Origin: Vibrio diabolicus
GTDB taxonomy: Bacteria; Pseudomonadota; Gammaproteobacteria; Enterobacterales; Vibrionaceae
DNA length: 64,000 nucleotides
Assembly (NCBI GenBank): GCA_001048675.1
Contig: CCKK01000002.1
Span: forward strand, 62,001 to 126,000
Reading direction: 5' to 3'
Shown here in pieces: positions 27,394 to 35,596 of this stretch. Both the position numbers and the translations under genes were made by a program. The notes beneath the pieces were generated by a model. That model saw only the letters and a list, made by a program, of their open reading frames with translations, had not been told where the DNA came from and searched no databases. Position 1 is the first letter of the stretch, and the number at the start of each line of letters is the position of its first letter.

Positions 27394-27423
27394 TTAGTTT
27401 GGGAGAGCTCGTTGAGCCATCGC

Positions 27424-27858
27424 TTACTCGTCGATTTTCTTACCTAAAATTTCTACTTTTGCTTTCTTGGTCACCCCCGCGACTTGCAGCGCTGTGCTGC
27501 CAACCGATTCATAGTTCAACTCGATCTTGTCTAATTTCGCGTTATCTTTCGTTGGTAGGCTTAAGCTTCTTGATGACATGCCTTTAGTCAGAACACCTAA
27601 ACTGTCGAACGTCTTTTCCTGACCATCTTTCATGATCACTTTAACGCTTTTCAGATCGACCGTACCTTGCGTACATTTGATTTTGATGTGGCTGAAACGA
27701 GCGTTAGCAAATGGTGACAGTGGATTGACTGTGTCGGTTTCCGATTTAAAACTGACGGTTTTATCTGCAATCTTGTCCCAATCGTTGTCTCCAGCAACCG
27801 ATTGGAAAGAGGCTACAGCCGCTAAAAGACAGAGTGCGATGGTGTTGAACAGTTTCAT
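27424..27858 (-). CDS. Periplasmic DUF2541-like (YaaI-type) protein
   Basis: 144 residues with a Sec signal peptide (LCLLAAVASFQSVA). The mature part is beta-rich (FSHIKIKCTQGTVDLKSVKVIMKDG), much like E. coli YaaI/DUF2541 in size and in its strand pattern. The function is unknown. It is the third gene of a periplasmic run on this strand: carbonic anhydrase, YtfJ-like, this gene. Confidence 0.65.
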   Translation of the reverse strand: MKLFNTIALCLLAAVASFQSVAGDNDWDKIADKTVSFKSETDTVNPLSPFANARFSHIKIKCTQGTVDLKSVKVIMKDGQEKTFDSLGVLTKGMSSRSLSLPTKDNAKLDKIELNYESVGSTALQVAGVTKKAKVEILGKKIDE

Positions 27859-27878
27859 AGCTTTTCCTTACCTTAGGT

Positions 27879-28430
27879 TTAGATATTCTGTTTAATCAGT
27901 TCGATGACGTGTGTGACTTCGTCTTGAGTTAAAGCCCCTTCTTTCACGAATAAAATTTCGCCTTGTTTATTTTGTACGATAATCGCAGAACTTTCTTGCT
28001 GTAGATCCCAAGTTGTTGCTAATACGCCATTTTTGTCTAACACCATGGAAGACCAAGAGAATGTCTTTTTGCTGTCCTCTGCCGACGATTTTACAAATGT
28101 ACCGGTCCCCCATATGGCGTCTTCTTGGTTGATCACGGTTGTGGTCTGATACTGATCTTCAGGAAAGTGAGCGGCAGTGATTGCTGACATCAGCGGCGCG
28201 TTCATCTCTTTAGCTTTACTACGACCTGCAATGGCTTGTATCACACGGACTTTGCCTAACATCTGCTGAGTTGCCCAAGGTTGATAAGCCACATCGTCTC
28301 CTTGCAGCGTCATTTCGCCATAGGTATCAATGCTGACGGAAGGGGTGGTTTGACCGACAGAAAGGTTATGAGAGAAGGCGAGTGTCGGGGCGAGTGCGAG
28401 TAAGAGTGACAGAACAGATGGAGTTTTCAT
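27879..28430 (-). CDS. YtfJ-family periplasmic protein
   Basis: 183 residues with a signal peptide (MKTPSVLSLLLALAPTLAFS). The mature domain is thioredoxin-like without the CxxC active site (VRVIQAIAGRSKAKEMNAPL ... SAIIVQNKQGEILFVKEGALT), as in E. coli YtfJ, which was long mis-called a transcriptional regulator. It lies between carbonic anhydrase and the DUF2541-like gene on the same strand, so a shared periplasmic role is possible. Function is not known. Confidence 0.85.
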   Translation of the reverse strand: MKTPSVLSLLLALAPTLAFSHNLSVGQTTPSVSIDTYGEMTLQGDDVAYQPWATQQMLGKVRVIQAIAGRSKAKEMNAPLMSAITAAHFPEDQYQTTTVINQEDAIWGTGTFVKSSAEDSKKTFSWSSMVLDKNGVLATTWDLQQESSAIIVQNKQGEILFVKEGALTQDEVTHVIELIKQNI

Positions 28431-28470
28431 TGGGGGTTCCTGTAACTAAGTGAGGTTAGAGCGAATCAAA

Positions 28471-28497
28471 ATAAGGGGGAAATACGATGCCCCTTAT
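28471..28497 (-). terminator. Weak terminator or attenuator hairpin between carbonic anhydrase and ytfJ
   Basis: ATAAGGGG / CCCCTTAT around an 11-nt loop. On the minus strand only TTTGATTC follows, so it may reduce rather than stop read-through. Confidence 0.45.
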
Positions 28498-28509
28498 CGG
28501 ATGTGGCGT

Positions 28510-29229
28510 TTAGTTAGAAAGTACAACGCGCGCATTTAACGGTTGCAGCGGACGATTGTTTTGTCCCATGACTTCCATCAGTTTCGCGGCTTGATCTTTG
28601 GATAAGGTTTGAGTGTCTTTAAGCACAAACCAGCGCACACCTTCTGAACATGGCGGTGTGGTTAAAGAGCCGTTAAATCGATAGTAGTTTGCAGTTTTTG
28701 GCAGTAAGTCGTTAATCTCAAACGTATCTTTAAAGAAAGTGGTTTGATTCTCTTGTGGGATTGCGTTGATCAGTTTAGACAGTGCTGCGTTTTGACCGCC
28801 AGCATCAAACATCACCGAAATTACCGCCAACTCGCCGTCTGCGTTGGCGTGTACAAAGTGCGCTTCAAGTGGATATTGGCGGCCTTTGATTTGGTTTTCT
28901 GAAGGTGTGTGGAAATGGAACTGTTGCAGCTCGAACGTCTCGCCATCCATGGTGAAGCTGTTACGTCCGTTCACTTGCGCTTGCAGCGTATGACCATTGT
29001 TGGTTAAACCAATGACCTGACCAGTGTACGAAAGGTTCAGTGCTTCCAGTTTTGCATCGGCTGGGTTGTCGATGTTGATTGGGCTTTGGTTTTTCGTGGT
29101 TGCGCAATCTTTGGCGATTTCTCCCCAGTGCTCTGGCCCGTGTTTGTCATTGCCATAGCCCCATTCCGAAGCCTGAGCAGCGCTTAGAGTGAGAAGTGAG
29201 AGTGAAAAAGCAAGTAGTGTTTTTTTCAT
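28510..29229 (-). CDS. Periplasmic alpha-class carbonic anhydrase
   Basis: Catalyses CO2 hydration in the periplasm. The 239 residues have a signal peptide (MKKTLLAFSLSLLTLSAAQA) and the alpha-CA core: WGYGNDKHGPEHWG, the QSPINI motif, QFHFHTPSEN with two zinc histidines, LEAHFVH with the third, and GSLTTPPCSEGVRWFVL. All zinc ligands and the Thr/Glu proton-relay residues appear present. First of a run of three periplasmic genes; FadL-type and tlh genes lie upstream on the same strand but separate. Confidence 0.95.
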   Translation of the reverse strand: MKKTLLAFSLSLLTLSAAQASEWGYGNDKHGPEHWGEIAKDCATTKNQSPINIDNPADAKLEALNLSYTGQVIGLTNNGHTLQAQVNGRNSFTMDGETFELQQFHFHTPSENQIKGRQYPLEAHFVHANADGELAVISVMFDAGGQNAALSKLINAIPQENQTTFFKDTFEINDLLPKTANYYRFNGSLTTPPCSEGVRWFVLKDTQTLSKDQAAKLMEVMGQNNRPLQPLNARVVLSN

Positions 29230-29307
29230 AATAATGTCTCTGTTCGATCGCTTTGATAAGCGTTGTTACAAGGCAATGACCTAGAGGTTTGATCACTGCC
29301 TGACAAA

Positions 29308-30651
29308 TTAGAAACGGTGGCTGAGTTGGGCACCAATTAGGAACGCATTTGAATGGGTCACGCCCGTCACCATCGGTACAGGAACACCTTCATACGCGTA
29401 CTCTTCTACGTTGACATCTTCACCAATCAAGTACGTCATGCCGATGTCAACCGTGGTATCTGATGACCATTGGTAAGAGGCCCCCGCGGATAACCAGTGA
29501 CGGTTCGAATCTGGGATAGAAAGCGAAGTCAGCTCATCGACAGGTGTTTTGTCGAACATGTAACCCGTGCGAAGTGTCCAACGTTCATTGGCGTACCAAG
29601 TCGCACCGATAGAGTAGTGCGCGGAGTCTTGCCACTGAAAATCTTTTAGCAACTGATCATCAGCTTTCAAGCTGTCAAATGCTGACCAACCAATCCACTG
29701 CACAGAATAGTGCAGGGCAAATTTAGGTAAGACGCGGTGATAACCGGAAAACTCCGCAATATCCGGTAGCGGCATGGCAAGCGAGTCGTACGATTCGCCA
29801 GCAAAGTGGATGTCACCCTTGGCATTAATGTTAGGGCTGTGTTTGTAGCTCAAACCTAAGCGATGACGTTCGTTAAACTCGTACATTATGCCAATGTTCG
29901 CGCCAAGCCCAATGCCGCCAGCTTCCACATCAAGTGCGTTGCCTTTTACGGATCCACAACGTTGTTCTAGTTCGTTTCCAAGGATGTTCCCACCAACGCA
30001 AACACCCACGTCCATATCGCGGTACAGCTCACCAGAGCCGTAAATCACATCAATACCACCACCGATACTAAAACGGTCGTTCACCTTGTATGCCAAGCTT
30101 GCGCCAAGGTTGACACTCGCTACGCTGGTGACACCGCCAAAAACAGGTGCGCCATAGTTTGGTTTAAACTCCATGTCGGTTCCGAAGTTGGAGTATGCCG
30201 ATAGGCCTAGATACCAGTCGTCGTTGATAGGGTGAATAAAGTAAAAATTGGGTACAACGGCTGGTTGACCAACGCCATCGACGTCATCAATGTCGGTCAC
30301 GGTTTGAGAGAAGGACGGGGTAATGTCAACTTGAGGGGACGGAGGAAAAACGCCCATACCAACATTGACATCTGCATTAATATTAGCTCGATGATATTGC
30401 GCATTTTTTACGGTAACGTCAGGTTTGACGTAAGTGACACCGAACGATAAGGCACTTTGTTTAAACAGCGTCATCGCTGCGGCGTTGCGGCTGACTACAG
30501 ACGCATTATCACCAATGACGGCATCACCAGAAAAAGCACGACCAAGACCCGTCGCCGAATGTTCGTTAATTTGAAAACCACCGGCATACGCCGTCGAGGA
30601 GGCTAACCCGATTAATAAATAAATCGGTGAAAGAGTTAATTGTCGCTGCAT
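29308..30651 (-). CDS. FadL-family outer-membrane long-chain fatty acid porin
   Basis: 447 residues with a signal peptide (LLIGLASSTAYAGG). The N-terminus GFQINEHSATGLGRAFSGDAVIGDNASVVSRNAAAMT is the FadL hatch with the NPAA-like segment, and the barrel follows with final F (GAQLSHRF). These proteins take up fatty acids and similar hydrophobic molecules. It lies beside tlh, whose product releases fatty acids from lecithin, so uptake of the products is a reasonable guess. A LuxR/HapR-like sequence lies about 130-150 bp upstream. Confidence 0.93.
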   Translation of the reverse strand: MQRQLTLSPIYLLIGLASSTAYAGGFQINEHSATGLGRAFSGDAVIGDNASVVSRNAAAMTLFKQSALSFGVTYVKPDVTVKNAQYHRANINADVNVGMGVFPPSPQVDITPSFSQTVTDIDDVDGVGQPAVVPNFYFIHPINDDWYLGLSAYSNFGTDMEFKPNYGAPVFGGVTSVASVNLGASLAYKVNDRFSIGGGIDVIYGSGELYRDMDVGVCVGGNILGNELEQRCGSVKGNALDVEAGGIGLGANIGIMYEFNERHRLGLSYKHSPNINAKGDIHFAGESYDSLAMPLPDIAEFSGYHRVLPKFALHYSVQWIGWSAFDSLKADDQLLKDFQWQDSAHYSIGATWYANERWTLRTGYMFDKTPVDELTSLSIPDSNRHWLSAGASYQWSSDTTVDIGMTYLIGEDVNVEEYAYEGVPVPMVTGVTHSNAFLIGAQLSHRF

Positions 30652-30779
30652 GTTTTTCTCATGAATTAATTAGAAGTTGTATTGCAACGAAAATCAGTAA
30701 AATAAACAAATCTGACCAGTATATTTAGGGGTAAAACTAACAGTATGTTGACAATAAATAAATTTAACTTAATAAATAT

Positions 30780-30801
30780 TTATTGGTGAATTTATTAATG
30801 G
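30780..30801. promoter_or_regulatory. Candidate LuxR/HapR/SmcR-type operator upstream of fadL
   Basis: TTATTGGTGAATTTATTAATGG matches the consensus of the Vibrio high-cell-density master regulator, TTATTGATAAATTTATCAATAA, at about 17 of 22 positions. The fit is imperfect and the region is AT-rich, so chance is possible. Confidence 0.35.
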
Positions 30802-30899
30802 TTCATGGCGTGAATATAGTAGTTATTTTACGTATAAATTAAATCCTGAACCTCTATTTTTATTTTTTTCGGTATTACTTCTCTATTTTTATTGTGCTG

Positions 30900-31076
30900 A
30901 CTGTTCCCTAACAAATAGAGGGAAATCCAGCGATAAAGTGTCCGTGATGGAAACTCTGAGTCATTTGTATTTCCATTGCATCCCAACGTTGGTAGTTCGA
31001 ATCAGCAAGAGAACTATCGTTTAAACCCACATGACACAATCCTCTCGGTCTTACCTGTGTTATGTGGGTATTTTTT
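30900..31076 (+). ncRNA. Candidate intergenic small RNA
   Basis: An isolated rho-independent terminator points right (ACCCACAT 31025-31032 and ACACA with TGTGT and ATGTGGGT to 31069, followed by ATTTTTT), yet no coding gene on the plus strand ends here. The 120-nt upstream sequence is less AT-rich than its flanks. A clear promoter is not visible; TTGTGC at about 30892 with a poor -10 is the best guess. The 5' end is therefore an estimate. Confidence 0.35.
31025..31076 (+). terminator. Isolated plus-strand rho-independent terminator
   Basis: Stem ACCCACAT-G-ACACA / TGTGT-T-ATGTGGGT, loop of 17 nt, then ATTTTTT. Strong for plus-strand transcripts; the minus strand has no T-run. Confidence 0.8.
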
Positions 31077-31280
31077 ATTTAACTTGCCACTTAACTCCTC
31101 TTTAAATGCATAATAAAAATGACCATAATTAAATTTTAATGGATGGCATATTGAATAATTTTTTTATTTTATTGGTATTTAAAAGTTTTGTTTATAATAC
31201 TTATAACTTGAAATTTTGTATTTAAATTATTGTTCATCTATATTTAAATATAAATTAGACTCATGTATATGAAAACAAAA

Positions 31281-31308
31281 TGGCCACGAAATATCGTGGC
31301 CATTTTTA
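31281..31308. terminator. Bidirectional terminator downstream of tlh
   Basis: TGGCCACGA / TCGTGGCCA around AATA, flanked by AAAACAAAA and TTTTTAAT. Confidence 0.85.
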
Positions 31309-31359
31309 ATCATCAACGTATTTATGATGATTAAGAGTTTAACCTATAAGAAAGTCTTA

Positions 31360-32617
31360 TTAAAAGCGAAACTCTTCTAAGTTATTGCTGCTTTCCAACA
31401 TTTTTTCAGCAACATAACGATGCGTGGCTGTGGTTGGGTGAGTCACATCCCAGAACACAAACTTATCTGCGCCAGATGCCGCACACTCAGAGCGTAATGA
31501 ATGGGTGTACATGTAATCCACAGAAGATGAGCGGTTGATGTCCAGACAAGGATCACTTGCATTCACGAACCCGTGTTCTTCTGGTGCCGAGGTTAACGTC
31601 TCAAACAGCGCGTGCGTATCAAACAATGAAATGTTGTAACCTTGAGCTTTATAGTACATCGCTTGTGCTTTGATGAACTCGTTCATTTTCAATACTTTCG
31701 CGCGAATCGTTTCAATTTCTTCCTGCGTTGAGTATTTGAACTGTGGTGCTTTGGTTGCGTCTGGCAGTGTCATCAACATGAAGTTCTTCGCGCCCGCGTC
31801 TGTTAGACGAATCAGAGCTTCAGCGTAATCCGCTTTTACTTCCGGCACGCTACGGTTGTAGTTCATGAAATCATTTAAACCAAACTCCAACGTAAACAAT
31901 GTGTTTGCTGGGTTGTAGTTTTTCGCCAGTTTTGTGTAGGTCAAGTAAGAAGAAACTTGTTCACCGACACCTGTTAGCGCAATGTATTGGTTCTCACCTG
32001 CTGCGCCGCCAACTGCCCAGTTATAAAGCGGTAAGTTTTTGGCTTTAGCAACGTATTCCGTCCAAACAAAACCGTTCGAGAAGTGACCTAAGAACCAGCT
32101 GTTTGGGTTAGGGAAGCGCCATTGGGAAGCGTTAAAGATGTTGCCTGTATCAGACAAGCTGTCGCCCAAAGCCACTACTTTGTTGATTTGATCTGGTTGC
32201 ATTGCAGCATCATTGCTCCAGATCGTGTGGTTATAAGAATAGCGATTGTCAGCAGCAAAAAACGTAAATGTCTGCGTTCTCGTTCGCCAGATCTAGTGTT
32301 TCTTCACAGCGCTGGCGAATCACGTTTTGTGAAGTGTTGGTGTAGAACATGTTTTTAAATGAAACAGAGCTCCACCAATAACCGTCGATAGTGAAGTCAC
32401 TACCATCTTGGTTTTTTGCCCATTTCCAGTCGGTAGCCGCATCATCCTTAGAGTGGCTCGTACGATACCAGCAGCGAACGTAAGTATAGGTTTGATTTTC
32501 TTGCGTGCTGACCACTTCAGACGCAGAAACCATTTCTGGTGATAATGTTGGCTCCTCTGCAACGGCAGAGGCAAGCGGAAGTAATGCAGTTAATAGTGTG
32601 ATTGTTTTTTTCATCAT
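31360..32617 (-). pseudogene. tlh: Thermolabile haemolysin (lecithinase/phospholipase A2), frameshifted
   Basis: Secreted GDSL-type phospholipase/lysophospholipase. The first part (32617 to 32249) encodes a signal peptide and the N-terminal domain; it then stops at VFCC. The second part (32202 to 31360) carries the catalytic domain: GDSLSDTGN, the GLNDF block, and the C-terminal DVTHPTTATH with the catalytic His. The break lies at 32266-32268, where ATTT on the minus strand should be ATT; removing one T gives ENADITFFAADNR and a 418-residue protein, the exact length of V. parahaemolyticus TLH, with near-identical sequence. The total 1258 nt is 419 codons plus 1. Either decay or a one-base sequencing error. 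Confidence 0.93.
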
Positions 32618-33083
32618 TCACTCTTCTTGTAATGGTTATGGTTCCGAATACGTGAATACGCTCGGCTATAACAGTATTTAGATGAGAATTTTTCTCACTA
32701 AACCTTCTAATTCTGAGTAAATACTCAAGACAGTCAACAACTAAATATTCAATATTTCAGTTTTGGCACCACGGTCAAAAAATCCATTCAGCATAGCAAT
32801 CGATTAAATGTGTATTATTTAGAATAATTACTCACTAACATTAATTTAACATGCACTTTTTGTTAATTAAGTGATTGCTTTATAAGGTTTTGTTTATGCT
32901 TTTTGATGTTAACTAAAAATGTTTATTGAATGATCTTTTGTACAAAGTTGTATATTCATGAAACAAATTGTTTGGCATTTTTGGCCTATAAACTATAGCT
33001 GAAGCTCTCATGAGAACATCATGGTGATGACTTTTCATGAGAATATAGTGAATAAAAATTAGCTCAAATAAGGAATAGGGCAA
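32618..33083 (+). other. Intergenic region between tlh and the subtilase gene
   Basis: 466 bp, AT-rich, no gene. TCATGAGAA occurs twice, at 33008-33016 and 33035-33043, followed by a -10-like TATAGT at 33044-33049 and a ribosome site AAGGA about 10 nt before the ATG. The repeated palindromic TCATGA core may be an operator of the protease gene. Not matched to a known regulator. Confidence 0.4.
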
Positions 33084-35117
33084 ATGCACTACACAACAAG
33101 TAAAAAACAAGGCTTATTTTCGTTGTCTGCCGTAGCGATAGCACTGACCACTTCTATGTCAGCGTTTGCGGCTCCACCAATGGGATTTGATGAATCTAAG
33201 TTACCGACGAAGTACATCGTCAAATTCAAAGAAGATGCAGTCAGCCGATCGTCAATGGGTGGTAACTCTTTTTGGGGACCACGAATCGCGCAGGAGTCTG
33301 TTTTAGAACAGGTGAAGGCACGTAAGGTGGAAAAACTAGGTAATCGCGCCATTTACAGCGTTGAGTTGGATGGTGATGACTTAGAACCACTTCGTAATCG
33401 CAGTGATGTGGAATATGTCGAAGTCGATCCGCCTCGCTATTTGCTCAGCGAAACTACCCCGTGGGGTTATGAAGCGGTTAATGCTCAACAGTTAGACGAC
33501 TTCAATGCTGGTAATCGCACTGTATGTATTATCGATTCAGGGTACGACATCTCGCACAACGACCTAAGCGGCAACCGTGTTGCAGGTACCAACGATAGTG
33601 GTACAGGATCATGGAGCGATCCGGGTAACAATAACGCCCACGGTACTCACGTTGCAGGTACTATCGCAGCGATTGCCAACACCGAAGGTGTGAAGGGTGT
33701 GATGCCAAACCAGAATGTGAATTTGCACATCGTGAAAGTATTTAACGAATCAGGTTGGGGTTACTCATCTGGACTTGTTAAAGCGATCCAAACGTGTGCA
33801 GATAATGGTGCCAACGTTGTGAACATGAGTCTTGGTGGTAGTCAATCAAGCCGAACTGAGCAAAATGCACTGCAAAACATTTACGATCAAGGCGTTCTGT
33901 TAATCGCCGCAGCTGGTAATGACGGTAACACCGCACACAGCTACCCAGCTTCTTACGATTCAGTTATGTCTGTTGCTGCTGTCGATAACCAGAATGATCA
34001 TGCGGCGTTCTCGCAATCTACTGATCAAGTTGAGATCTCTGGCCCAGGTGTGGCGATCTTATCAACGGTTACGGTAGGCGAAGGTAAACTTTCTGATATT
34101 ACCTTGAATGGCGTAAGCCAATTTGATCGCGGCATTGTCCCTCACAATCGTTTGATCAATAACGGCTCTTCGTATGTGCCAGATCCAATCGCTGGTTCAG
34201 TAACAGCAATGCTAGATAGCTGTGATGTATCTGGCGGTAACTTTAACTGTGGTGATATGTCGGGCAAAATTTGTTTGACTGAACGTATTGGCAACCAGTC
34301 TTCAGGTAACTACCCAGAAGTGGATGCGGTTCAAGCTTGTTACAATGCAGGTGCACGAGCGGCAATCGTATACAGCAACTCTGAACTACCTGGTTTACAA
34401 AACCCATTCTTGGTAGACACAAACAACGCTTATCGTATGGTTTCGGTGACGGTTGACCGTGCATTTGGTCAAGAGCTGTTGGGGTATGTTGGTCAAGAAA
34501 TTACGGTTTCAACCACCTCTGGTGAAGATTACGAGTACTACAATGGTACATCGATGGCAACACCTCATGTAACTGGCGTAGCAGGCTTGGTGTGGAGTTA
34601 CCACCCAACGTGTACAGCAGCGCAAGTACGTAATGCCCTAGTTCAAACGGCAACAGACATTGATGTCGCTGGACGAGACAACCGCACAGGTCACGGCCTA
34701 GTGAATGCGGAAGCGGCGAAACTGTTCTTGGATGCGGGCTGTAACGGTCCTGACGGTGGCGGTAGCTCTTCGGACTCTAGCTTCTCAAACACCAGCCCTG
34801 TTGCGATTCCTGACAACAAATCTTCTGGCGCAATCAGCGCAGTAGATGTCGATCGCTCTGGTGATTCAGGTACAGTAAGTATTGACGTTGATATTAGCCA
34901 CACTTACATCGGTGACCTACGAGTGACGCTAACTTCACCGACTGGTGGAGAAGTCGTGCTTCACGATAATACTGGCGGCAGCGCTAACGATATCAAAGCC
35001 ACTTTCCAAGCGGACTTCTCTGGTTTTGAATCACAAGGTTCTTGGGAACTAAAAGCGGTAGACAGTGCCAGAAGAGACACAGGCACAATCAACAGTTGGA
35101 CTCTGACTTTTCAATAA
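33084..35117 (+). CDS. Secreted subtilisin-like serine protease (S8) with PA and P domains
   Basis: 677 residues: signal peptide (to about 30), an I9-type propeptide (KYIVKFKE ... VEYVEVDPPRYLLS, about 40-122), the S8 catalytic domain with Asp151 (DSGYDISH), His186 (HGTHVAG), the oxyanion Asn region AAAGNDGN and Ser490 (GTSMATPH), an inserted protease-associated domain (about 330-460), and a C-terminal P domain (about 585-677, SHTYIGDLRVTLTSPTG). It looks equivalent to the V. parahaemolyticus VPA0227-type protease next to tlh. Secretion is likely type II. The next gene, 4-9 bp later, encodes a separate propeptide-like protein. Confidence 0.95.
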   Translation: MHYTTSKKQGLFSLSAVAIALTTSMSAFAAPPMGFDESKLPTKYIVKFKEDAVSRSSMGGNSFWGPRIAQESVLEQVKARKVEKLGNRAIYSVELDGDDLEPLRNRSDVEYVEVDPPRYLLSETTPWGYEAVNAQQLDDFNAGNRTVCIIDSGYDISHNDLSGNRVAGTNDSGTGSWSDPGNNNAHGTHVAGTIAAIANTEGVKGVMPNQNVNLHIVKVFNESGWGYSSGLVKAIQTCADNGANVVNMSLGGSQSSRTEQNALQNIYDQGVLLIAAAGNDGNTAHSYPASYDSVMSVAAVDNQNDHAAFSQSTDQVEISGPGVAILSTVTVGEGKLSDITLNGVSQFDRGIVPHNRLINNGSSYVPDPIAGSVTAMLDSCDVSGGNFNCGDMSGKICLTERIGNQSSGNYPEVDAVQACYNAGARAAIVYSNSELPGLQNPFLVDTNNAYRMVSVTVDRAFGQELLGYVGQEITVSTTSGEDYEYYNGTSMATPHVTGVAGLVWSYHPTCTAAQVRNALVQTATDIDVAGRDNRTGHGLVNAEAAKLFLDAGCNGPDGGGSSSDSSFSNTSPVAIPDNKSSGAISAVDVDRSGDSGTVSIDVDISHTYIGDLRVTLTSPTGGEVVLHDNTGGSANDIKATFQADFSGFESQGSWELKAVDSARRDTGTINSWTLTFQ

Positions 35118-35126
35118 GGAGTGGCT

Positions 35127-35474
35127 ATGAAGAAGTTGACCTTACTTTCTTTGTCTGCGGTGAGTGCTACCGCACTATTGGCAATCGGACTAAGCTCGGC
35201 CAGCTTGGCGAACAATCAAGGATTTCCGCTCGTGGATGAACGTTCTGAACAAGCTGAGCAACAACCTACGCGTTACTTTGTTAAGTATCACAAAGGGAAA
35301 GAGAGCGAAGTGAGAGCGCTTCTTCGTCAACATAACCTTAAAGTGGTTGATGCGTTGGTGAAGCAACAGGTACTGGTGGTGAGCGGCGAACAAGCGGACG
35401 TCGATAAGCTATCTGGTAATGAATCCGTTGAATACACCGAGCAAGAACCAACGAGAAAGTTGTTGTCTCAATAA
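35127..35474 (+). CDS. Free-standing I9 propeptide-like protein (protease inhibitor or chaperone)
   Basis: 115 residues with a signal peptide (LSAVSATALLAIGLSSASLA). The mature part, RYFVKYHKGKESEVRALL ... VEYTEQEPTRKLLS, resembles the subtilase's own propeptide (VEYVEVDPPRYLLS), so it is an I9-type inhibitor or folding helper paralogous to it. The ATG at 35127 is favoured over GTG at 35121 because AAGGAG ends there. Co-transcribed with the protease. A comparable downstream chaperone (ORF2) is known for the Aeromonas serine protease; whether this protein inhibits, folds or both is unknown. Confidence 0.85.
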   Translation: MKKLTLLSLSAVSATALLAIGLSSASLANNQGFPLVDERSEQAEQQPTRYFVKYHKGKESEVRALLRQHNLKVVDALVKQQVLVVSGEQADVDKLSGNESVEYTEQEPTRKLLSQ

Positions 35475-35491
35475 GATAGCCTCAATATGAA

Positions 35492-35519
35492 AAACGCCCC
35501 TCACGTGAGGGGCGTTTTG
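35492..35519. terminator. Rho-independent terminator
   Basis: AAAACGCCCCTCA / TGAGGGGCGTTTT with a CG centre, flanked by A and T runs. It closes the protease operon and the convergent PTS operon. Confidence 0.9.
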
Positions 35520-35596
35520 TTTGAGTGCTTTTCCTGCTAGAGCCTTTGAGAGATGAATGCCGACGAGCCTAATTCTGCATTCATAAGAATAAAAGC

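Larger units (their letters stand above)
30652..31359. other. fadL-tlh intergenic region
   Basis: A 708-bp gap without genes. It holds the LuxR-like site (30780-30801), a possible small RNA ending in a strong plus-strand terminator at 31025-31078, and the bidirectional terminator hairpin of tlh at 31281-31302. Between 31080 and 31260 the sequence is very AT-rich and nothing else is seen. Confidence 0.6.

Noticed and set aside
31308..31333. Second hairpin AATCATCA/TGATGATT downstream of tlh
   Set aside because: No T-run and AT-rich; probably incidental beside the stronger terminator at 31281.
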